From assembly GCF_039592695.1 (NCBI RefSeq), contig NZ_JBBUTK010000001.1:1116001-1180000 (forward strand): a stretch of 64,000 nt of DNA, given 5' to 3'. Source of the stretch: Flagellimonas_A sp039592695. Lineage in GTDB: Bacteria; Bacteroidota; Bacteroidia; Flavobacteriales; Flavobacteriaceae. Below the pieces are notes generated by a model that had not been told where the DNA came from, made no database searches, and worked only from the letters and a program-made list of their open reading frames with translations. Within the stretch, counting starts at the first letter, position 1. Every line of letters starts with the position of its first letter. Position numbers and translations under genes: made by a program. Shown piece by piece: positions 51,879 to 59,755 of the stretch.

Positions 51879-53273
51879 ATGAAACATTCCTTTAAGCTTT
51901 TGCTGCTCGTAGCCATGGTTTTCGCTGTAAGTTGCAAAGAGAAAAAAGAGGAGGTGGCCGCAGTTGCCTCTGAATTCAAAGTGCCTGTTGAGTACTACAA
52001 ACTTGACAATGGCCTGAAAGTAATCCTGTCACAAGACAAAACCTCGCCCACCGCCATCGTTGCAGTGTACTACAACATTGGTTTTCGTATTGAGCCACGT
52101 GATCGAACCGGGTTTGCCCACCTTTTTGAGCACATGATGTTTCAAGGCTCCAACAATTTGGGAAAGATGGAATTCATCAAATTGGTACAGCAAAATGGTG
52201 GTGTACTGAACGGTTCCACACGATTTGATTTTACCAACTATTTTGAAATCGTTCCTTCCCACAAGTTAGAAACCATGCTTTGGGCAGAGGCAGACCGTAT
52301 GCGGGGCCTTGATATCACACAAGACAATCTCACCAATCAACAGGGTGTGGTGAAAAATGAGGTCAAGGTAAATGTGTTGAACCAGCCCTACGGAGGGTTC
52401 CCATGGTTGGATATGCCCCAGTTCGCCAACACCAACTGGTACAATGCCCACAACTTTTATGGAGATTTGGAGGATTTGGATGCGGCCAACCTCGAAGACG
52501 TAGCGAGTTTTTTCAAAACTTATTACGCCCCCAACAATGCCGCACTATCGGTAGTGGGCGATTTTGAGATCGAAGAGACCAAAGCTTGGATTGAGAAATA
52601 CTTTGGCAACATTCCCTCTGCTGAACTGCCACCACAACCCGATATTTCAGAACCCAGACAAGAGCAGCAAAAAGATTCGGTCAAAGATGACCCATTGGCC
52701 AATAAGCCAGCCATTGCCATTGCCTATCAAATGCCAGAAAGAAACACGCCCGAATACTATGCCATGGGGTTGTTAGATCAAATCTTGGTGCAAGGCGACA
52801 ACGGAATGTTGGTCCAAAAATTGGAAAAAGAAAAAGGCTTTTCTTCCGACGTGAACGGGGGTATCAACTATTTGGGCAACATGTTCAACTACAAGGGCCC
52901 CATGCTCTGGATGTATGATTTTACCTATGACAAAGAGACCTCAAAAGAAGATATCCTGACTTCTGTGGATGAGGTAATGACCGATTTAAAACAAAATGTC
53001 AACCAAGAAATGATAGATAAGGCACTAGTGAAAATACGTTCTGAGCTTTATGATGATATTGGGGGGTTCTTTGGTCTTGGCCGTGCTGACCTGTTATGCA
53101 GCTTCGCACTTTTTGACGACAATCCAGAGCGGATCAATTCCATAGAGGAAGAGTTCAAAAAAGTGACTCCCGAAGTCTTGTCGAGGACAATCGACGAATA
53201 CTTGAGAAAGACGAATAGAAGCATCCTCACGGTGAACCCTCTGTTGGCAGAAAATGAAAAATCCCAATCCTAA
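51879..53273 (+). CDS. M16 zinc peptidase, catalytic chain (lipoprotein)
   Basis: A 464-residue pitrilysin-family peptidase. A lipoprotein signal ends in AVSC (Cys near residue 19). The inverted zinc motif H-x-x-E-H is present as HLFEHMMFQGS near residue 81-85, and the distal Glu is in VVKNEVKVN about 75 residues later, so the site is complete. The C-terminal M16 domain follows (AIAYQMPERNTPEYYAM). M16 chains work as pairs around a closed chamber and cut short peptides. The next gene, 10 bp downstream, encodes the partner. Confidence 0.92.
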   Translation: MKHSFKLLLLVAMVFAVSCKEKKEEVAAVASEFKVPVEYYKLDNGLKVILSQDKTSPTAIVAVYYNIGFRIEPRDRTGFAHLFEHMMFQGSNNLGKMEFIKLVQQNGGVLNGSTRFDFTNYFEIVPSHKLETMLWAEADRMRGLDITQDNLTNQQGVVKNEVKVNVLNQPYGGFPWLDMPQFANTNWYNAHNFYGDLEDLDAANLEDVASFFKTYYAPNNAALSVVGDFEIEETKAWIEKYFGNIPSAELPPQPDISEPRQEQQKDSVKDDPLANKPAIAIAYQMPERNTPEYYAMGLLDQILVQGDNGMLVQKLEKEKGFSSDVNGGINYLGNMFNYKGPMLWMYDFTYDKETSKEDILTSVDEVMTDLKQNVNQEMIDKALVKIRSELYDDIGGFFGLGRADLLCSFALFDDNPERINSIEEEFKKVTPEVLSRTIDEYLRKTNRSILTVNPLLAENEKSQS

Positions 53274-53283
53274 AAATATCCTG

Positions 53284-54672
53284 ATGAAAACATATATTTC
53301 ATATTTAACAATTGCCCTATTTTCACTGACCTTGGTGCTGGGCCAAGAAAAAGAAACACCCCCAAAAGGCGGTGAACCCAAAAATTTCACGTTGCCTGAA
53401 AAAGAAGTCGTTGAATTTGACAATGGCATGACCCTGGTGATGGTTCCCTACGGCTCTATACCAAAGGCAAATATTCGGTTCAATTTCAAGACAGGCAATA
53501 TCAATGAGGCCGAGAATCAAGTCTGGCTTGCTGATCTGATGGTCGATTTGTTGGAGGAAGGCAGCACAGTACGAACCGCAAAACAAATTGCTGATGAAAT
53601 GGCCGGTATGGGTGGTAACCTGAATATCGGTGTCGGCTTGCACACCACATCAATCAGCAGTTCGGTACTTTATGAATTTGCCCCCGATGCAATTGCAGTC
53701 ATGGCCGATGTACTCAAAAATCCGAAATGGCCGGAATCAGAGTTGGAGCGTCTGAAAAATGATATCAAGAGAAGGCTTTCTGTGGATTTATCAACCCCAC
53801 AAAATCAGGCCTATCGCGATTTTTATGCAGAGATTTATCCTGACCATCCCTATGGAAGAGTATATCCGACCGATGATCAGGTAGATTCGTATACGGTCGA
53901 AGATATCAAACGCTTTTATGATGAAAATTTTGGTGCCAAGCGCATGACGGTATATATCGCTGGAAACTTTGACAAAGATGCCGTTAAGGAAGCAGTGGAA
54001 ACAAACTTAGCAGACTGGAGGGAAGGCAAGGACGCAAGCTATCCCGTAGCCACCGCAGTGACCTCCAACACAGTAAAAATCATTGACCGCCCCGGTGCAC
54101 CCCAATCCACCATCTATTACGGTATTCCAGCTCCTAGTCCATCTGATGATGATTACATTGCTCTGGATGTGACCAATTCCATTTTAGGGGGTTCTTTTGC
54201 TTCACGCATTACCAGCAACATTCGTGAAGACAAGGGTTATACCTACTCTCCTTTCAGCAGCTTGGATACCAAATACAAAACAGGGGTTTGGTACGAGGCT
54301 GCCGATGTGACCACCGAACATACAGGCGCATCATTACAAGAGATAAAGAACGAAATTGAAAAACTGCAGAATGAACCGCCTTCCAAAGAAGAATTGGATG
54401 GTATTCTGAATTATGAATCGGGGATTTACGTGCTTCAGAATTCAACCCCGAACGGAATCATCGGGCAGTTGGTCTTTTTAGATGTCCATGATTTGGATGA
54501 GTCTTTCCTGAAAAACAAGGTACAGAACATGTTTGAAGTAACGCCTGAAAAGGTTAGTGAAATGACCAAAAAATACATTCGCCCTGAAAACATGACCTTG
54601 ATTGTGGTGGGTGACAAACAAAAAATTGAAAACCAGATTCAGGAAACGATTCAGAAACCTTTAAAACAGTAA
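53284..54672 (+). CDS. M16 family protein, non-catalytic partner chain
   Basis: A 462-residue pitrilysin-family protein with a signal peptide (YISYLTIALFSLTLVLG). The helix that carries HxxEH in its upstream partner reads WLADLMVDLLEEGS, so the zinc ligands are missing. The second domain has GGSFASRITSNIREDKGYTYSP, including the Arg-Tyr pair that partner chains contribute to the substrate site. The two products probably form one heteromeric periplasmic peptidase. ATG at 53284 was chosen because it begins a proper signal peptide; the frame from 53254 overlaps the previous gene. Confidence 0.92.
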   Translation: MKTYISYLTIALFSLTLVLGQEKETPPKGGEPKNFTLPEKEVVEFDNGMTLVMVPYGSIPKANIRFNFKTGNINEAENQVWLADLMVDLLEEGSTVRTAKQIADEMAGMGGNLNIGVGLHTTSISSSVLYEFAPDAIAVMADVLKNPKWPESELERLKNDIKRRLSVDLSTPQNQAYRDFYAEIYPDHPYGRVYPTDDQVDSYTVEDIKRFYDENFGAKRMTVYIAGNFDKDAVKEAVETNLADWREGKDASYPVATAVTSNTVKIIDRPGAPQSTIYYGIPAPSPSDDDYIALDVTNSILGGSFASRITSNIREDKGYTYSPFSSLDTKYKTGVWYEAADVTTEHTGASLQEIKNEIEKLQNEPPSKEELDGILNYESGIYVLQNSTPNGIIGQLVFLDVHDLDESFLKNKVQNMFEVTPEKVSEMTKKYIRPENMTLIVVGDKQKIENQIQETIQKPLKQ

Positions 54673-54697
54673 GACAAGTTAAATTTTAGTGGCTCCT

Positions 54698-54729
54698 CCG
54701 TTCATCCCGATAGCTATCGGGATGAACGG
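54698..54729. repeat. perfect 32-bp palindrome with CCGATAG-CTATCGG core
   Basis: The arm CCGTTCATCCCGATAG (54698-54713) is followed directly by its exact reverse complement (54714-54729), with no loop. It lies between convergent genes (M16 partner and ettA) and may double as a terminator. The core is shared with 14392, 22467 and 24009. Confidence 0.92.
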
Positions 54730-54803
54730 GGGTGACGCCCGTGTATACAGGCGGCAAAGGGTTTTATGCTTTCTTTTGGTGAGGTTGAGGGCCTTTTATG
54801 ATA

Positions 54804-56495
54804 TCACCGAACCAGTTTCTTGTATTTGATTCGTTTTGGCATAATGTCTTCGCCTAAGCGTTTTTTGCGGTTTTCTTCGTAGTCAGAAAAAGACCCTTCA
54901 AAGAAATAAACCTGTGAGTTGCCCTCAAAAGCCAAAATATGGGTACAGATACGATCCAAAAACCAACGGTCGTGTGAGATAATCACTGCACAGCCTGCAA
55001 AATTCTCCAATCCCTCTTCTAGGGCACGCAGGGTATTCACGTCTAAATCGTTGGTGGGTTCATCAAGCAAGAGCACATTGCCTTCTTCCTTTAGGGTCAT
55101 GGCCAAATGAAGGCGGTTTCGTTCCCCTCCCGAAAGCATGTTCACCTTTTTGTTCTGCTCACTCCCTGAAAAATTAAACCGGCTCAGGTAAGCTCGTGAA
55201 TTGACCTGCTTGCCGCCCATCATCACCAATTCTTGTCCATCACTGAAATTTTCCCATATCGTTTTGTTTGGGTCAATGTTGCTGTGGCTTTGATCTACAT
55301 AGGCCAGTTTTGCCGTGTCGCCTACCACAAATTCCCCTTTATCAGGAGTCTCTTCGCCCATGATCATTCGAAAAATGGTGGTCTTACCTGCACCGTTCGG
55401 CCCGATGATGCCTACAATACCTGCCTGTGGCAGATTGAAGTTCAAGTCTTCGTAAAGCAGCTTATCTCCGTAAGCCTTGCTGACCCCCTTCGCTTCAATG
55501 ACATTGGTACCCAGTCTGGGGCCATTCGGAATATAGATTTCCAATTTTTCTTCCAACTGTTTCTGGTCTTGGCTCAACAGTTTGTCATAATTTTTCAGAC
55601 GGGCCTTTTGTTTGGCCTGGCGGCCTTTGGCCCCTTGACGTACCCACTCCAGCTCACGTTCTAAAGTCTTCTGCCGTTTGGAAGCCTGTTTGCTCTCTTG
55701 GGCCAATCGCTTGGCCTTTTGGTCCAACCAACTGGAATAGTTTCCTTTCCAGGGGATGCCTTCACCCCTATCCAATTCCAAAATCCATCCCGCGACATTG
55801 TCCAAGAAATAGCGGTCGTGGGTCACTGCAATCACGGTGCCCTTGTATTGTGCCAAATGATGCTCTAACCAATGCACAGATTCGGCATCCAAATGGTTGG
55901 TAGGCTCGTCGAGAAGCAACACATCAGGTTCTTGTAGCAAAAGTCGGCACAGGGCCACCCTGCGGCGCTCACCCCCTGAAAGCACACTTATTTTTTTATC
56001 CCCTTCAGGGGTGCGCAAGGCATCCATGGCAATTTCGAGCTTGGTATCGAGTTCCCATGCGTTTGAAGCGTCTATTTTGTCCTGCAGTTCCGCTTGCTTG
56101 TCCATGAGCTTTTGCATTTTATCGGCGTCCTCATAGACCTCAGGCAAGGCAAACATGTCATTTATTTTATTGTATTCATCCAAAACTGCCACTGTTTCAC
56201 CAACACCTTCCTTGACGACATCCAATACGGTTTTGTTCTCATCCAATTCGGGTTCTTGCTCCAAATATCCCACAGAATATCCTGGAGAAAAGACTACATC
56301 ACCCTGATAATTTTTATCGATTCCTGCGATAATCTTCAGCAAAGTGGACTTACCCGAACCGTTCAACCCAAGTATGCCGATTTTGGCCCCGTAGAAAAAA
56401 CTGAGGTAAATGTTCTTTAGTACTGGGGTATTGGCATTTTTGTAGGTCTTTGTGACCCCTGCCATTGAAAAGATGACCTTTTTATCGTCAGACAT
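54804..56495 (-). CDS. ettA: energy-dependent translational throttle protein EttA (ABC-F)
   Basis: A 563-residue ABC-F ATPase that binds the ribosomal E site and couples translation to the ATP/ADP ratio. Two ATPase domains: Walker A GLNGSGKST near 43-51 and GPNGAGKTT near 355; signatures LSGGERRRVALC and LSGGERNRLHLA; Walker B LLLDEPTNHLDA and LLLDEPTNDLDV with the catalytic Glu. The EttA arm lies in the first domain (about 95-135). The linker is rich in Lys/Arg/Gln (AKGRQAKQKARLKNY), and the end RIKYKKLVR is the EttA-type C-terminus. Monocistronic. Confidence 0.95.
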   Translation of the reverse strand: MSDDKKVIFSMAGVTKTYKNANTPVLKNIYLSFFYGAKIGILGLNGSGKSTLLKIIAGIDKNYQGDVVFSPGYSVGYLEQEPELDENKTVLDVVKEGVGETVAVLDEYNKINDMFALPEVYEDADKMQKLMDKQAELQDKIDASNAWELDTKLEIAMDALRTPEGDKKISVLSGGERRRVALCRLLLQEPDVLLLDEPTNHLDAESVHWLEHHLAQYKGTVIAVTHDRYFLDNVAGWILELDRGEGIPWKGNYSSWLDQKAKRLAQESKQASKRQKTLERELEWVRQGAKGRQAKQKARLKNYDKLLSQDQKQLEEKLEIYIPNGPRLGTNVIEAKGVSKAYGDKLLYEDLNFNLPQAGIVGIIGPNGAGKTTIFRMIMGEETPDKGEFVVGDTAKLAYVDQSHSNIDPNKTIWENFSDGQELVMMGGKQVNSRAYLSRFNFSGSEQNKKVNMLSGGERNRLHLAMTLKEEGNVLLLDEPTNDLDVNTLRALEEGLENFAGCAVIISHDRWFLDRICTHILAFEGNSQVYFFEGSFSDYEENRKKRLGEDIMPKRIKYKKLVR

Positions 56496-56526
56496 ATTTT
56501 TGGTTAATGGTTAAATAATTTTTACA

Positions 56527-56611
56527 ATTTGGTATTTGGATTTTGGGGCTTTCAAAGGACACGAACTGTACAAATTGAATTTGTATTTGAAACTTGGTCT
56601 TGCTCTTGAAC
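56527..56611. repeat. short phased repeats upstream of ettA
   Basis: ATTTGGT, ATTTGGA and TTTTGGG (56527-56547) form three heptads. Then TTG recurs at 56575, 56581, 56587, 56594, 56600 and 56606, at steps of 6, 6, 7, 6 and 6. The spacer 56496-56615 holds no gene. Confidence 0.45.
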
Positions 56612-56615
56612 TTTC

Positions 56616-56798
56616 CTATACCCTGCCCTTAAGCGCATTGAAAACCCAGGCCACGGCGAAAAAGCCTATTCCCACGGCAGCGAAACCATAGCCCGCAACC
56701 TCATCGTATTTAAATGCGCCGAGCGCAATCATTCCCACACCAACAAATATCATAATGAATGTTGCCCATGCCAACACCGTATTCTTGTTCATCGCCAT
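56616..56798 (-). CDS. CAL67264-family small membrane protein
   Basis: A 60-residue protein with two TM helices, TVLAWATFIMIFVGVGMIALG and YGFAAVGIGFFAVAWVF, and a short C-terminus (NALKGRV). It matches the small conserved Bacteroidota membrane protein known by the label CAL67264. No function is known. The start is ATG at 56798 (MAMNKN) or 56792 (MNKN). The open frame continues far upstream, but that part overlaps the divergent carboxylase gene and was rejected. Confidence 0.78.
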   Translation of the reverse strand: MAMNKNTVLAWATFIMIFVGVGMIALGAFKYDEVAGYGFAAVGIGFFAVAWVFNALKGRV

Positions 56799-56847
56799 AC
56801 TTTCGGTTTTGTAGTGCTCCAAATATCGTAAAATTTGCAAAAAGTAC

Positions 56848-56880
56848 TTTGTCGCTTTACATATTGTAGTGCTATCTTTA
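56848..56880 (+). promoter_or_regulatory. promoter for the acyl-CoA carboxylase gene
   Basis: TTTG at 56848-56851 and TATCTTTA at 56873-56880 are 21 bp apart. The ATG at 56902 follows about 16 nt after the expected start of transcription. Confidence 0.55.
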
Positions 56881-56901
56881 GCAATCGAAGAACATTTACC
56901 T

Positions 56902-58530
56902 ATGGATATTACCTTCAACAAAAACGAAGACCATAACAAACTTAAACTTTCGGAGCTAAAAAAAAGGCTGGCCGAGGTAAAACTGGGTGGCGGCAAAAAG
57001 CGGATTGAAAAGCACCATGCTAAAAGGAAGATGACTGCCAGAGAACGTATCGAGTATCTATTTGACGCAGATAGTGAACACATTGAGGTAGGTGCCTTTG
57101 CTGGGGATGGAATGTATGAAGAACATGGTGGCTGCCCATCAGGCGGTGCCGTGGTAAAGATTGGATATGTTCAGGGCAAGCAGTGTATTGTTGTAGCGAA
57201 TGATGCTACTGTAAAGGCAGGGGCTTGGTTTCCCATAACCGGAAAGAAAAATCTCAGGGCCCAAGAAATCGCCATTGAAAATCGATTGCCCATCATTTAT
57301 TTGGTGGATAGTGCTGGAGTGTATCTGCCTATGCAGGATGAAATTTTTCCTGATAAAGAACATTTTGGTAGGATTTTCAGGAACAATGCGGTGATGAGCA
57401 GTATGGGTATCACGCAAATCTCGGCCGTTATGGGAAGTTGTGTGGCCGGCGGTGCCTATCTGCCCATTATGAGTGATGAAGCCCTGATTGTTGACAAAAC
57501 GGGAAGCATTTTCTTGGCCGGAAGCTATTTGGTCAAGGCTGCCATCGGCGAAAGTATCGACAACGAAACATTGGGCGGTGCGACCACCCATTGCGAAATC
57601 AGTGGTGTCACTGATTATAAAGCCAAAGATGACAAGGATGCCCTCGATACCGTCAAAAACATTGTGGGCAAAATCGGGGATTTTGAAAAAGCGGGATTCA
57701 ATCGCGAAAAACCTGCTCCTCCTTCAGAAAAGGAAGATGATATTTTTGGCATTCTGCCCAGATCGCGATCAGACCAGTATGATATGCTTGAAATCATCAA
57801 GCGATTGGTCGATGGTTCTGAGTTTGAACAATACAAAGAAGGTTATGGGCAAACCTTGTTGACGGGTTATGCCCGTATCGATGGTTGGGCAGTGGGCATT
57901 GTTGCCAATCAGCGAAAAGTGGTCAAGACCAAAAAAGGAGAAATGCAATTTGGGGGGGTCATCTACTCCGACTCTGCCGATAAGGCCACCCGTTTTATTG
58001 CCAATTGCAACCAAAAAAGGATTCCACTTGTTTTTCTTCAGGATGTCACCGGATTTATGGTGGGCAGCAAGAGCGAACATGGCGGTATCATCAAAGATGG
58101 TGCAAAAATGGTCAATGCAGTCAGCAATTCTGTTGTGCCCAAGTTTACCATCGTTATCGGCAATAGCTACGGTGCTGGAAATTACGCCATGTGTGGCAAG
58201 GCATACGATCCAAGATTGATTGTTGCCTGGCCCAGTGCCGAACTCGCCGTGATGAGTGGCAACTCTGCAGCTAAAGTATTGTTGCAGATTGAAAAAGCTT
58301 CTATGGAAAAGAACGGAGAAAAGATTTCTCCAGAGAAGGAAAAAGAGCTTTTTGACAAAATTAAGTCCCGTTACGACAATCAAATTTCTCCGTATTACGC
58401 TGCAGCACGGCTTTGGACGGATGCGATTATCAATCCCTTGGACACTCGAAAATGGATTTCAATGGGTATCGAAGCGGCCAATCATGCGCCGATAGAGAAG
58501 AAGTTTAATTTAGGGGTTTTGCAGGTTTAG
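56902..58530 (+). CDS. acyl-CoA carboxylase beta subunit (carboxyltransferase)
   Basis: A 542-residue carboxyltransferase of the PccB/MccB/AccD-like family, which moves CO2 from biotin to propionyl-, methylcrotonyl- or acetyl-CoA. Blocks: KRKMTARERIEYLFDADS near 47-64, PIIYLVDSAGVYLPMQDEIFPD (in part) near 132-152 with the DSAG oxyanion region, GSCVAGGAYLPIMSDE near 180, and the C-terminal half with FLQDVTGFMVGSKSEHGGIIKDGAK (in part) near 380 and SYGAGNYAMCGKAYDPR near 425. The YLPMQDEIFPD pattern and length favour the methylcrotonyl/geranyl class, so leucine degradation is possible. No biotin-carboxylase chain is in the window. Confidence 0.9.
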   Translation: MDITFNKNEDHNKLKLSELKKRLAEVKLGGGKKRIEKHHAKRKMTARERIEYLFDADSEHIEVGAFAGDGMYEEHGGCPSGGAVVKIGYVQGKQCIVVANDATVKAGAWFPITGKKNLRAQEIAIENRLPIIYLVDSAGVYLPMQDEIFPDKEHFGRIFRNNAVMSSMGITQISAVMGSCVAGGAYLPIMSDEALIVDKTGSIFLAGSYLVKAAIGESIDNETLGGATTHCEISGVTDYKAKDDKDALDTVKNIVGKIGDFEKAGFNREKPAPPSEKEDDIFGILPRSRSDQYDMLEIIKRLVDGSEFEQYKEGYGQTLLTGYARIDGWAVGIVANQRKVVKTKKGEMQFGGVIYSDSADKATRFIANCNQKRIPLVFLQDVTGFMVGSKSEHGGIIKDGAKMVNAVSNSVVPKFTIVIGNSYGAGNYAMCGKAYDPRLIVAWPSAELAVMSGNSAAKVLLQIEKASMEKNGEKISPEKEKELFDKIKSRYDNQISPYYAAARLWTDAIINPLDTRKWISMGIEAANHAPIEKKFNLGVLQV

Positions 58531-58531
58531 T

Positions 58532-59755
58532 CTATTGTTCAGGCTTCATGATGACATTTAATGTGGGCTTGTCACCAATTCTTAAATTGACGGGGGCATA
58601 GCCTTCTTTTGAAAAAGTAAGTACATCACCGTCATCAATGGGAATGCGATATCTACCGTTTTGGTCGGTCAGCACCTCATCTTTGCTCCTATTGTTCATG
58701 ACCTTTACATTGGCTATCATCCGCCCTTGGTGAATGGCGAATCCTGATATGGTTTGTTGTTTTTTCTCTTTTTTGGCCTTTCGTTTTTCAAAGCGCTGAG
58801 CCACTTTTTCAGAAACCAAAAGCTCTGTGGTCAAGGAATAAGCCATGTTCAAATCTGAGATTCGTTTCCATTTGTCTTGGCTGACATATCTTCTAAAAGA
58901 ACCGTGGCCTTCTTCTCGATGATAATCCCAGCCTCTTCTATTAAAAGTTGAGGTGTCTCTGGCATATTCGTTGACTGCGGCCAAAACCAAACCCAATTCT
59001 TCATCTCCGTATACTTTTAGAAGTTCTAGAGCTACGTAAAAATCACCGTTTACATAAATGTTCTTGTCAGACAAGTCGACGACCACATTTTTTTCGTTCT
59101 TTTTTAATGTGTACAGAATAGCCTCAGATGACCTGTTAAGATTTTCATTTGGATAGCCATTTTTGTTATCATAGATGTTGACTCTCAACAAGAGACTGTC
59201 AGAAGGGTTGTAAAAGACTTCAAACTCAAATGATTTCAGTTTACGAATTCCTGATTTTGCTACAATTTTTGTAGCCAATTCACCACCAAGTGCTATTTCA
59301 TCTTTCCAGTAGCCATAAACCTCTTCACCATAATTATGGTATCCTACATTTTCAGGAATCGTCCAATTTTTCTTATCCGACACAATCACTTCATTCAATT
59401 GAAAAGCTTCAGGAACCAGTTTTAGAATAGGGTATTCATTATAAACCATCGGAATGTCTTGAACATTTATTTTCAAGGTTTTATACCCTAAAGAAGAAAA
59501 CTGGATTATGGCACTTTGATCGTAGGCATCGATCTCGATTGGAAGGTGAAAAATCCCTTCCTCATTGCTTACAGTGCCAACTCCTTCTTCTACAATGCCG
59601 ATGTTGACATAGGGAATGGGTTCTTGGGTTGCTGCATCGATAATCTTTCCTTTAAAATCATGTTGGGCATATCCAGTCCACAGGTAAAAAAGAAGAAGGA
59701 TTACCGAAAAATGGATTTTATCATGAGTACTATTTTCACTGGACCACCTTACCAT
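58532..59755 (-). CDS. secreted protein with two carboxypeptidase-regulatory-like domains
   Basis: A 407-residue protein with a hydrophobic signal region (ILLLFYLWTGYAQ) followed by FKGKIIDAATQEPIPYVNI and GVGTVSNEEGIFHLPI, the CarboxypepD_reg-like beta-sandwich seen at the N-terminus of SusC-type receptors. A middle region of about 190 residues is unknown. At the C-terminus a second sandwich follows, ISGFAIHQGRMIANVKVMN and VLTDQNGRYRIPIDDGDVLTF, ending in NVIMKPEQ. Its ATG (59755) lies 20 bp inside the upstream plug/TPR gene, so translation is coupled with that gene. It probably sits on the outer membrane or in the periplasm and may be a partner of the tandem family. Confidence 0.78.
   Translation of the reverse strand: MVRWSSENSTHDKIHFSVILLLFYLWTGYAQHDFKGKIIDAATQEPIPYVNIGIVEEGVGTVSNEEGIFHLPIEIDAYDQSAIIQFSSLGYKTLKINVQDIPMVYNEYPILKLVPEAFQLNEVIVSDKKNWTIPENVGYHNYGEEVYGYWKDEIALGGELATKIVAKSGIRKLKSFEFEVFYNPSDSLLLRVNIYDNKNGYPNENLNRSSEAILYTLKKNEKNVVVDLSDKNIYVNGDFYVALELLKVYGDEELGLVLAAVNEYARDTSTFNRRGWDYHREEGHGSFRRYVSQDKWKRISDLNMAYSLTTELLVSEKVAQRFEKRKAKKEKKQQTISGFAIHQGRMIANVKVMNNRSKDEVLTDQNGRYRIPIDDGDVLTFSKEGYAPVNLRIGDKPTLNVIMKPEQ

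Noticed and set aside
56799..57083. Long N-terminal extension of the small CAL67264-type protein
   Set aside because: It runs antisense through the promoter and the start of the carboxylase gene; the 60-residue form matches the family.
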